Shown here: in pieces, positions 46,701 to 56,553 of the stretch | Numbering within the stretch: position 1 is the first letter of the stretch | Layout: each line of letters begins with the position of its first letter | Source: Cyanophora paradoxa | Taxonomy: Eukaryota; Glaucocystophyceae; Cyanophorales; Cyanophoraceae | Direction of reading: 5' to 3' | DNA length: 64,000 bases | NCBI GenBank assembly: GCA_004431415.1 | Contig: QPMI01000029.1 | Location: forward strand, 279,235 to 343,234 | The notes under the pieces: generated by a model | Told to the model about the DNA's origin: nothing | Database searches by the model: none | The model's input: only the letters and a program-made list of their open reading frames with translations | Translations under genes and position numbers: made by a program

Positions 46701-48338
46701 GACCGCCGCTTCTCCCCGAAGGTAATATATATAATAATGAGATCGATGATAAGATCTAGAAGAATATATAGGAGGAGCTTATAAGAATTTGAATCCAATT
46801 AGACCATAAGAAGAATGTAACTAGAGCCCCCTTAGACCGCCGCTTCTTCCCGAAAGTGCGTGCGCGCGCGATCTAGAAGAATGTATAGAAGAAGAGTGTA
46901 ATAATTAGACGTAAGCAGTACGAGTCCCAGTACGAGGTCCGCTAGAGATCGAGATCGAACAACTGCCTTGTGAGAATCTTGTAAGTTTCTCATTATCCGC
47001 GCAGGGGGACAACTACCTGGCGTCGGAGGGCTCGAGCGTGCGGACGCTCCTCGCCGTCCCCATCCGCATCCGCTCCCACGTCCTCGGCTGCTACCTCGTG
47101 CGTCAAGAAATACAAGAAGAGTCTGATGAGAATCTTAAGTTGAGCCTCACGAGAGCGTGATAAGGCTCAGCTGCTGCCTCGTGCGTCTCCTGAGGAGATT
47201 ATGAATCAGATAAGAAGGCTTAGGCTTAGATATAAAAGGCTTAGAAGAGACTAAGACGCGTCCTCGGCTGCTACCTCGTGCCGCGTCGTGCGTCGTAAAG
47301 GAACGCAACAAGAGTCCGATGAGAGTCTAATAAGAGCCTAATAAGGGATGTAACGAGAAGCGCGCGCGCCCCCGGCCCGGCGCAGGCGCTGAGCCTCGAG
47401 AGCCTCGAGCTGAGCTCATAAGACTTTATTTTAGGTTAAGAGAGCCTGATCATGACAAGAGACTCACTAGAACTCCCTCGCGATCGCCCCCGGCCCGGCC
47501 CCAGTAAAGGGTCCGATCAGAATCTAATAAAAGCCCGATTCGAATCTCATAAGAGTTTATAAAGGATCGATCAATTTATGAAGCCACTAATTATAAGAAC
47601 CTCACGGTTTGGGGCCGGGCGGGCGGCGGGCGCAGGCGCTGAACAAGGAGCCGGAGGGGGCGACCTTCTCCGACGCCGACGCCGCCGCCCTCGCCCAGGC
47701 CCGCCCCGCCCCGCCCCGCCCCAGAAGGCTTCTTTTCCTAAGGCTTCCAAGCTTCCAAGCTTCTCTTAAAACAAACGACCTGTAAGTCTTCTAAGCTTCC
47801 AAGCCTTGGCCAGTTAGAGTAACCACCCGCCCGCCCCGCCCCGCCCCGCCCCGGCCCGCCCCAGAAGCTTAAGGTTTCTTTTCCAAAGGCTTCGAAGCTT
47901 CCAAGGGCCCGCCTCGCCCCGCCCCGCCCCGCCCCTATTTCGTTCTTCCTTTCTTCCCCGCCCGCCCCGCCCTTCCTTCGAATTCGTTCTTCCTTTCTTT
48001 CTTTCGCCTTGCCCTAGTAAGAATCTAGCCCCCTAGGCCTCCTGGCCCCCGCCTGCATGCATATGGGACCGGGCAGGCGGGGGCCTTCTGCTTCCTAAGA
48101 TTAATTCTAGACCTCTAGACCTTCCTTATCTAATCGAATCCAATCTTGGCCGGTATATATATTCAAGAATGAAATCTAATCTAATCTTGGGGCCGGGCAG
48201 GCGGGGGCGTTCTGCGTGCAGTTCCTGGCGTCGCGGGCGCACGAGGCGGGCCCCGGCGGGGGCGCCCCGCACCCCGTCTTCGCCCGCGTCCTCGCCGCCT
48301 GCGCCCAGACCGTCCTCGCCGTCGAGCAGGAGCACTAG
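40056..48338 (+). CDS. coiled-coil, ankyrin and tandem-GAF protein
   Basis: ATG 40056 (or 40077) opens a Ser/Pro-rich region and a coiled coil (LSKENRKLTQQFAAAIAELQ, near 40490). Ankyrin exons follow: KTALHAAAREGRVTLAVALI near 41110, QTPLGAALAAGHADVAKLL near 41840, ALHVAAAEGQLEALHALL at about 43167-43250 and RTALDEAAHAQQEEAARAL near 43840. Linking exons near 44130 and 44390 lead to GAF domain 1: VATLAERLGILFRE (44740), VTLFLAAVGRQSF (45040), PLGKGIVGSVAQAGGLAH (45300) and MLCCAITVPAS...VVRVLNKRGG (45770-45955). GAF domain 2: DRLLLLLADTTERELVSRLY (46323), LAGRIVGRVYSSGVEVAVHD (46632), SVRTLLAVPIRIRSHVLGCY (47036), and CVQFLASRAHEAG to TAG at 48336-48338. GAF domains bind small ligands such as cyclic nucleotides. 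No kinase, cyclase or phosphodiesterase domain follows. It could be two genes split near 44.2 kb. Confidence 0.7.
42830..43200 (+). repeat. three copies of an exon start with its 3' splice site
   Basis: The sequence cgcagcgctgcacg(c/t)ggcggcg, preceded by repeated cctcgc, occurs near 42863, 43028 and 43160. Only the last continues as an open ankyrin exon (ALHVAAAEGQLEALHAL). The earlier two run into stop-rich, ctaatctaatctaa-type DNA within 20-30 nt. They look like partial duplications inside the intron. Confidence 0.6.
43264..43760 (+). repeat. GCCCC-rich tandem repeats and a C-run in an intron
   Basis: Five to six blocks of (cccgc)n are each followed by a similar 40-50-bp spacer (tttaactttagcttaactctcaag..., tcttagaatcctcgaccggcc). 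Together they make a higher-order repeat of about 100 bp. A pure C-run lies at about 43673-43705. All of it is intronic between ankyrin exons; similar (ccccg)n tracts recur at 47698-47940. Confidence 0.65.
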
Positions 48339-48886
48339 TACTAGCGCTAGCAGGCCGGCGGATGCGTGCAGTTCGCAGAATTGTGTTTAGCTAGCTAGCC
48401 GAATGGCCAAATGCAACACAGTATACGTATACGTATTCCAGCCTAGCTACGTATACTGAAGCTACAACGCGAACAAAAACGTGCAGTTGCGAGGCCAAAC
48501 GTAGCCTATCATAGTATATCTACCGGTAGTATACGTAGCTTTAGGAAATTCGAACTTGTAACTACACATCAAAACGCACAGTACTTGCGAACCTAATCTG
48601 CTTGAATCGATACCGATGGCAGAAATTCAGTTACGAGCTTGCTAATCTGGCGTGCTGAGATACACGGATACGTATACACGTGAGGGATTTCCAACTGCAG
48701 TCGCCGCAAACGCTGGCAACAACCGCGGACTCGATGGAGAGCTACAGAACTCGAAAACGACATATATATCATAGTATACGTATGGGTGCGAAAACTGCGC
48801 ATGCTGACCGTAGATAAAAACGTGCTATCCGCTGAACGGTCCTGCTACCACGAACGTGCTAAAACGTGCTGATCAGAGCCAAAGTT
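48339..48886. other. convergent intergenic spacer, no gene
   Basis: The 0.55 kb between the GAF-protein stop and the TRP-like gene stop are AT-richer, with palindromic words (gtatacgtatacgta near 48420). Both flanking genes end here, so it should contain two terminators. None is identifiable by eye. Confidence 0.4.
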
Positions 48887-51800
48887 TTAGAACTCGAAGA
48901 GGCTGCGGCGGGCGGCCGGGGCCGCGAGCGCCGCGAGCGCCGCCTTCACCTCCGCCAGCGACGCCTCAAGTTTTGCCTGTCCCGCCTTCACCTCCGCCTG
49001 GCCAGCGTCGATCTTCTCCTCCAGCTTCGCCTGGCCCGCCTCCAGCTTTTCGGTGCGCTCGTGAATGGTCTCCAGGTTGCGCGGCATATTGTCCGCCGTA
49101 TGCGCCACCTGCTCGATCGGTTCGTCTCAGAAAGCTGAAGATACATTTCGACCGGGGGTGTCGAGGCTCGCACCTTGAGGGGGCCGGGGGGCACTGGGTC
49201 CGGCTTCTCCTTCGATTCGTCGTACGCGAGGGGGTATTTGAGCTTCAGCTCCAGCGGTGCATCGGTCTTCTCCTTGGCAGCGTCCGCGAGCCGCGCCTTC
49301 CGGTGGGTTTCGATGGCCTTCAGCCATGCCTCCAGGGCTTTGGACTGGGCGGTGGCCTCCTGCTGCTTCTTTTCCGTGGGCGTCTCAAACAGTTGGCCAA
49401 CGAGGCGGGACAGGTACGAGAGGCCGAGGGCAACGGAGAGGAAGGGAAGAAAGAGAGCCGCCGATATGACGTTGACGACGACGGCGGCGAGGCGAGGCGT
49501 GGGGCTCAGCAGCAGCCAGACTACATTCAGCGGCGCCACCAGGCGACGCCCCATCCGGTGGTACCGGAGAATGATCTGCAGGAAAGGTCGAATTCGAAAT
49601 GCGCAGGTTTTGTAGCTAGATTGGATTTTTTCGAGCACCTTCGCTCTTCCAAATGCGTAGACGTGTTGCGCGTTCTCAAAAACGTCCGTGAAGGAGAAGC
49701 TGTGCACGTGCACATGCATATGCATCAAATCCGCAGCGCGGGCGTAAGTGTTCATCAGATCTACACTCGATAATGGCACAGAGACGCACCTGAAGAGACC
49801 AGTAAGCACGTTGAGGAGCAGGATGACCTGGCGATGGCCGCGAGCGGTTCGGCAAAATCGAGGAGTGGCTTAAAAAATTGCAATTGCAGCCTGCAGGACG
49901 CATGCATCACGCACTGTGATAATCTGGTAGATTGAGAAGAATGCCGAGCCTGTGAAAGAATAATGCTTGAACCCATTTCCAGGCCCGGCAGGAAACAGCG
50001 AACTGCCGGACCAACGATTGGGACGCGGGAGCGCATCAGATCGTAGTCGGTCTCTCCAAGGAAACCAAAATAGAGAGATCCGCTGAGAAGCAGGAAAGGG
50101 TTGTTTAGCGCAAGAAAGATCTGAGATCTTGAGGTATACGTAGCCATCTATAAAGGACCAGACTAAGCATGAACTCACGCAGTTTCGGCCAAGGTGATTG
50201 GCGGTTCGCCATCGCTGGCGCGGCCAAGGACGGAAGCCGACCAGCCCCAGAGGGCGAACACGAAGGATGCAAAAACGAGAAGGAAGACGATGAGGACCGA
50301 GAGAACATTTTGCGCCATCTGACATTCGCACGTGAAAAAGTATAAGATTTATTAATTGCTGAGGGTTACAGAGCATCGCAGTCACAAGCTGGGAAACGCA
50401 CGCGACCGAAAACGACGAGCATGGGGCCTGTTTTGGTGTGAGCAGAGAAGGTTTTAGCTCAGAAAAGATGCTGGCCATGGGGATGTCGATGACAAACCTA
50501 GCATGGGGCTGATGTACCCAAACTCGAGAAGGCGAAGAGAAGCCGGTATAAAAACTGATCGGCAGTACTAGTCAATCTGCGCGCCACTGATGCGAATGCT
50601 GTGTACTTCGGGCCGCACCTAGGGCTAGAACAGGAATTACGTTGTCGGCGTAGCGAGCGCAAGCCGGGATTGCCTGCACGGATGTTGAAGTTAACACTGC
50701 TTGAACCACGCACACGTATACGGTTATGTATTTAAGAAAAGAGAAGAGTTAGAGTATTGCCTCTGCAATGATCCCAAGAATGGCGAGTAGCGGTGTGGCA
50801 ACGAAGAGGGCGATGTCGAGGAGATTGAAGATGTCTCCAAAGTACTCCCGGAAGCCTTCCTCTCGCGCCTGAGGCAAACTGGTTTCAAAGAAAGGAAGGC
50901 AGGCATGTTTAAAAAGACGCACCTGGTAGTACTCCCGAAGAAGCATGCAAAGGGGCTGAATGGCGAGGAGGGCCAAAACGGAAGGCCGGGGCCGCCCATG
51001 CTCCCCGAGCACGCTCGACACAGCTGGCTGCGGTTAGCTGTAGCTACACACACGGCTGAAGGAAGAAAAGGACAATACCGAGGGCAATGAGGAAGAGGAA
51101 TATAAAATAGGTAATCAAGTCCGCAGCGAACTTTCCCTTCCAGCTGTTGAGGGGGTGTCCCGGGGTCTCCCACCAGAGCTCTCCCTCGCTCGTTTGCTTG
51201 TCTTCCCAAGCGCTCTTCTCACTCTTGCCGTCCTTTCCCTCGCTCTTGCCTTCTTTTTCGGCATCCCGTGACAGCACCTTCTGAGCAAGGGACACGAGGG
51301 CGCTGGGAAGAAGTGAAACCGCCTGCATATGCATAAGGTCCTAAATTGGATGAGATAAAGCGATCATGCTGACCTGAAGATCTGATGCGCTCTCAGAGAC
51401 GCGCTGTATGTAGCGATGGACGAACGGGTGGCCCTGCGAGGATACAGCGGAGTTTGGGGTTTGGGACAGCATGTGAGGAGCGAGGAGCAAGTGGGACATG
51501 GGGCGTACAAAGAACGGGTACAAATCCAGCTCAATAGCCATGTCGAGAGGGCTGCCGACACCGGGCAGGCAAAGCTCTAGGGCCTGCATGCCCACACACA
51601 TATAGGCGACAAAACAGGCGGAAGGCAGAAGCGCGGGCACCGCCCACCTCAACAGAGTCGGCAATGGGTCCCTGTTGATCATATGCGGCGGAAAGAGCGC
51701 TATCGCAGTCGCTCTTCTTACTCTTGAGCTTGTACAACTGGAGAACACGCAAGTTTAAACACGGAAGGTACTATACAGGTACAGGGGAGGCGCAATTGCA

Positions 51801-54800
51801 ACGTACCTGATTCGCATGCCATATGTCGAGCGGATCGTCTGCCGTAAGCTTCACACATTCGCGTAGACTTGCTTCGGTCTCCGCTCTGTGCGTTCGTATT
51901 ATCAGAACTGCTCGAACCAGGCAAGCTTGAGCTTGTACATGGGTGTGCGGAAACGTGACGCACCCGTGCGCAATCCTTGCCATGGCGACTACCCACGTGA
52001 CGGAATCGCCCTCAAGACTCGTTGCTCGCCTTTGCACGCGTTCTCGAAATAATCTTCCCACAGCATCCAGCAGCTGCGTGGCAAACGTCAAAATCACAGA
52101 TCTAGAAGGGTTAGCATGGACGGTTGCATCAACGCTAGCGCTATAGCGCTAGCGATAGGCAAGAACGTTACCTGGTAGGTGACATCAATGGCGCTGTCGC
52201 GGCATTCAAGGATAAGAGAAGCCTGGTCAGGGTTTGCCTTGGCCGCTCTCTGCACGGCATGTTATGTTCATGCAGAGTGAGACTAACATATCGGGGGTCG
52301 CCTGACCTCGAGAAGACGGGCCAGGTGGAGGGCACAGTGGAGCTTGTGGGCAGGAAACTTGGCCACGACAGCGGCAGGATTACACTCAGCAGCGACAGCG
52401 TCTACGATTTGCCCGCAAATAGTAGCAAGCTTGGCTGCGGTGAACAAGACGCGCGGACACTCGAGGAAAGGGTCGAGGAGGGCGCCTTGCCGCCACCGCA
52501 GGGCGAGCTCTAGAGCTGTCACTCCCTCTTTGTCCTCTTTGTCCCACGCAGCGCCCGCTTCCAGAAAACAGCGCGTCGCTTGCGCCTGCCCCGACCAGCA
52601 GGCCGTCATAAGCGGTGTGAAACCACGTTCATCTACCGCTTCCAGCTCTGCCCCTTGCTGCAGGCTCAATATTAATCTGCACCAACAATTCAGCTCAAGC
52701 AAACGTGAGAGCGCTAGCATATGCACAGTCATCATCATGATCGGGCACCTGATTATATCAACGCAACCATATATGGCGGCAATGTGCAATATCGTTTTCC
52801 CTTTGTCGCAGGTTGCCGTCACGGGGTTCCCGAGTTCGAGGAAGAGTCTGCAGCGAGCTTGTCAGGTATCTGGATGGATGCGGCCACGGCTCAGAGGCTT
52901 ATCAATAATACGTACTTGAAGAGAGGCATGTTCCCGGATACGACAGCTGCATGAATGGGCAGCCTGTTTTCGTTGTCGTCCAGACTGGGGTCCGCGCCGC
53001 GCTCAAGCAGGAGCCGTGCCACGGCCTCATGACCATAACGGGACGCAGAAGAGAGTGCCGTGGAACCTGTGTTGGTCTTTGCATTCACCGGTGACCCATG
53101 ATCCAGCAAAAGCCTGCGGTCGGAGCACACAATCGTGCAGTCAGAAAGCAAAAACAGTCCCCCGGAGCTCTCGATTGCCGCACTTGACAAAGGCTCCGTT
53201 CCCCAACTCAGCAGCGATGTGAAGTGCTTGAATGCCCCTGGAACCGCACGGGAGCTCAGGGTCTGCTCCGCGCTCGAGCAGGAGCCGCGCGACGTCCACG
53301 TGACCGTTCTGGGCTGTATAAGAGAGCGCAGTGAGACCGCTCTCGCACTTCGCATCCACCGGCGCCCCGCACTCCAGCAGCAGCCTGCAGCCGGCACACG
53401 AGATCGCATGCAGTCCGACGGTGGAAAGCAGGGCCGGGCCCGCCACACCTGACAACAGCTCCGTGTCCATTCATTGCAGCAATGCGAAGGGGCTGCAAGC
53501 TGCTGGGACCGCACGGGAGCGCAGGATCCGCTCCGCGCTCGAGCAGGAGCCGCGCGACGTCCACGTGACCGTTGCGGGCTGCAAAAGAGAGCGCAGTGAG
53601 ACCGCTCTTGTCCTTTGCATCCACCGGCGCCCCGCGCTCCAGCAGCAGTCTGCAGCCGGCGCACGAGATCGCATGCAGTCCGACGGTGGAAAGCAGGGCC
53701 GGGCCCGCCGCACCTGACAACTGCTCCGTGTCCATTCATTGCAGCAACATGATGGGGCTGCGAGCCGCTGGGCCGCACGGGAGCGCAGGGTCTGCTCCGC
53801 GCTCGAGCAGGAGCCGCGCGGCGTCCACGTGACCCATCTCGGCTGCACAAAAGAGTGGTGTGAAATTGTTCTTGTCCTTTGCATTTACCGGCGCCCCCGC
53901 TCCAGCAGCAGCCTGCAGCCGGCGCACGAGATCGCATGCAGTCCGACGGTGGAAAGCAGGGCCGGGCCCGCCGCACCTGACAACGGCTCCGTGCCCGTTG
54001 TTTGAAGCAATGTGGAGGGGTGGAAGCCGTTGGGACCGCACGGGAGCGCAGGGTCTGCTCCGCGCTCGAGCAGGAGCTGCACGGCATCCACGTGACCCAT
54101 CTCGGCTGCACAAAAGAGTGGTGTGAAATTGTTCTTGTCCTTTGCATTTACCGGCGCCCCCCGCTCCAGCAGCAGCCTGCAGCCGGCGCACGAGATCGCA
54201 TGCAGTCCGACGGTGGAAAGCAAAGCCGGGCCCGCCGCACCTGACAACTGCTCCGTGCCCGTTGTTTGAAGCGATGTGGAGGGGGTGCCAGCCTTTTTCG
54301 TCCACCAGCGAGGTATCCGCTCCGCGCTCGAGCAGGAGCCGCGCCATGGCCTCGCGGCCTTCCTGGCATGCAATGTAAAAGACCGTAGCCCCTCGTCTGG
54401 ACTTCACATCCACAGGAATCCCGCGCCCTAGCAGAAGCCTGCAGGGGTGTTTGGTTGGCAAGGATGATGCAGGATTCCTGCAGGGCACCTCACGATGTGC
54501 TCGTGCCCGCCAGCGGCTCCCGCGTGAATTGGGAGCCTGCCCCTTTCGCCGCAAGGCCGCATCGAATCCGCGCCGCGCTCGAGCAGGAGCCGCGCTGCGG
54601 CCTCGTGGCCGTTCTCGCATGCGATGTAGAGCGCGGTGAGGCCTTCTTCGTTCTTTGAATCGACGTCGACCGGCCGGCCTCCCTGCAGCATCGCCCTGCG
54701 AGGCCCTTCGATCCAAAGTGCAATGTGGGAAGGGTGGGGGGGGGGGGGTGGGGGGGGGGAGGAGGAGGAGGGGGGGGGCGAGCGGCGGCAGGGGGAGGGG

Positions 54801-55316
54801 GGTAGGGAGGGGGGTGGAGGAGGGGGAGGGGGGGGAGGAGGGGGGGGAGGGGGGGGCGGCGCACTTAAGGTCGTTGACGTCCAAAATATTGGGGAGGGGG
54901 GGGAGGGGGGGGGAGGGGGGGGGTTGTACATGTGGCAATATCGATGAGGGGGAGGGGGGGGGGTATGGCGGGGGGGATGGAGGGGAGGGGGAGGAAGCGC
55001 ACCGAAGCACGTTGACGTCCCCCGTCGCAGCGGCATGGATCCATGGCTCGACCCCGGGCGACGCCGCGCTAGCAGCGCTGGCAGGCTGCAGCTGGCCGAC
55101 GCCGGCGGCTCCGGCTGCAGCCGCGCCAGCCGTGCCAGCTCCAAGGGAAGCGGCCGCGGCCGCGGCCGGCGCTGTGGGCGCTGGAGCTGTGCTGGAGGCG
55201 GCTTTTTCGTTCGGAGCCGAGGCCGGCGCCAGCTCAGCGCTGGACGGCGACGTGCTCTGCGCCGCGGCGAGGAGCGGGACGCGGTCGTCGACGTCGCCGG
55301 CCGCGGCGGCGGCCAT
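48887..55316 (-). CDS. ankyrin-repeat TRP-like cation channel
   Basis: ATG 55316 opens an Ala-rich N-terminus ([20 protein letters not shown]). Ankyrin exons run from about 54.9 kb to 52.3 kb, including a tandem array at 52916-54438. Pre-channel exons include [18 protein letters not shown] (51530). Channel segments are [19 protein letters not shown] (51100), [19 protein letters not shown] (50830), [20 protein letters not shown] (50290) and S6-like [12 protein letters not shown] (49815). Then come [17 protein letters not shown], another hydrophobic stretch in exon 49174-49575, and a C-terminal Ala/Glu/Lys coiled coil in 48887-49108. Order and spacing fit an ankyrin-TRP (TRPA/NOMPC-like) cation channel of the plasma or organelle membrane. 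A selectivity filter was not identified. Ankyrin units 53714-53912 and 53977-54176 have frame-breaking deletions. Confidence 0.82.
52916..54438 (-). repeat. tandem array of ankyrin exon-intron units, about 264 bp
   Basis: Six units, each one exon encoding two ankyrin repeats plus a 64-70-nt intron: exons 52916-53113 (198 nt), 53184-53384 (201), 53449-53649 (201), 53714-53912 (199), 53977-54176 (200) and 54241-54438 (198). Introns of the four central units are almost identical and run from GTGCGGC to GGCTGCAG. Every exon starts and ends in the same phase (…GTC AG / G CTG…). The exons encode [20 protein letters not shown]-type repeats. Confidence 0.9.
54728..54990 (+). repeat. long G-rich tract, intron of the TRP-like gene
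   Basis: Nearly 200 bp of G-runs with scattered A, T and C on the plus strand (C-rich on the coding strand) lie beside the small ankyrin exon near 54865-54890. They could form quadruplexes or act as a pyrimidine-rich splice signal. A similar tract occurs at 57430-57660 in the F-box gene. Confidence 0.65.
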
Positions 55317-56553
55317 CGGCGAGGCAGAACCTGCGGATGCATGAGCGAGGCCGGCGCCGACCAGCGTCCGGCAGCTGCAGCTGGGAGCGTCCTAGTGGGT
55401 CCTTGTAGGTCTGCGCACCGCTCCCATACGGGACGAAGGTTACCGCCGCAGGGGTCGCATCCATCGCACTCGGAAGCCATCCAGCTGCAGCTGGAGAGCC
55501 GGTCGCGGTCAGCGACGCGCGGGCCGGGACTTCGAGGCGAGAATCGGAGCGCGCGCGGCGCACCAGGACGCGCCGACCGGCCGCGCCCGCGGCCTATCCC
55601 GGACATCCTCGCCGAGTCGACGAGGAAACGGCGTCGGCGAGCGTGTGGCGCTGCAGCTGCTGGCTATTCGAATTCGCTCACAGAGCGCGCGCGGCAGACC
55701 GAGTCGCCGGCAGCTGCAGATCTAGATCTAGACTAGACTGCAGATGCAGCCTCTGGCAGTCTGGCGGCGACTCTCGCCGGCGAGACTGGCGCGGCTGCTG
55801 GCTCGAGCTCCGCAGGCTGCAGGCTGCAGGCTGCAGCTGCAGCCTGGATGATGCTGGATCCGCGAGGGGGTACAGCTGCAGGTGATCATGATGATGATCA
55901 TGATGCAGTTTTGTTTTTTGGTGAATTACCGGCCACAGTCTCTAGACACCAGCACTGCGCGCGGGGGGCTGCCCAGGGGGCATAAAGACAAAAAAGCAAA
56001 ATAACTAAGACAAGAGCACGAAGAAAGATAAGACAAAGAGCCAAAATCGACAATAAAAAAGGAAAGACACAGAGCTCGAGACAGATCGAGAAGAGACGAG
56101 AAATCGAGCAGATCTAGGGACAGAGGATGACTGACACGAAGAAGAGCCAGAGCTAGAGATACCATCAATATCGGAAGGAATTACATCACTAAGAAGCGGA
56201 GGACAAAATTAATTTTTTGGTGAATTACCGGCCACAGGCCACAGTCTCTAGACACCAGCACAGTGGCAGCACTGCGGGGCTGCCCAGGGGCATAAAGCAA
56301 AAAAGCAAAATAACATATAAAATTAATATTGCCATGTGCCGTTTGACCGGTACCCTGCTCGACGAGCTATAGCCTGTAGGTCGACCGGAATTACGTGCTA
56401 GGGCCTGCTCGGAGGCTGCTCCGAGCTCGAGCTCGAGGCTGCTCGCACCCCGACGCTGAAGGCGCTCCTACTCGCATATACACATGTACAGGCATAATCT
56501 AAAAGCAGCATGCGCAGCTAGCGTTAGGGGCGAGGCCCGGCCCGGCGAGCTAG
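55317..56553. other. intergenic, with a direct repeat
   Basis: The interval lies between the TRP-like gene start and the F-box gene stop. About 95 bp are duplicated: gaattaccggccacag and tctctagacaccagcac through gggcataaag and caaaaaagcaaaataac occur at about 55915-56005 and 56213-56312, with small indels. Between the copies lies purine-rich DNA. No gene was recognised. Confidence 0.5.

Noticed and set aside
52916-54438. CRISPR-like or minisatellite interpretation of the 264-bp array
   Set aside because: Units are 260 bp long, encode ankyrin repeats and have splice sites; they are exon duplications.
53736-55316. A 526-codon minus-strand open frame read as one protein
   Set aside because: It runs through ankyrin exons, their GTGCGG...CTGCAG introns and the G-rich tract. 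The ankyrin motif is in frame only within the exons, so the length is an artefact of stop-poor introns.
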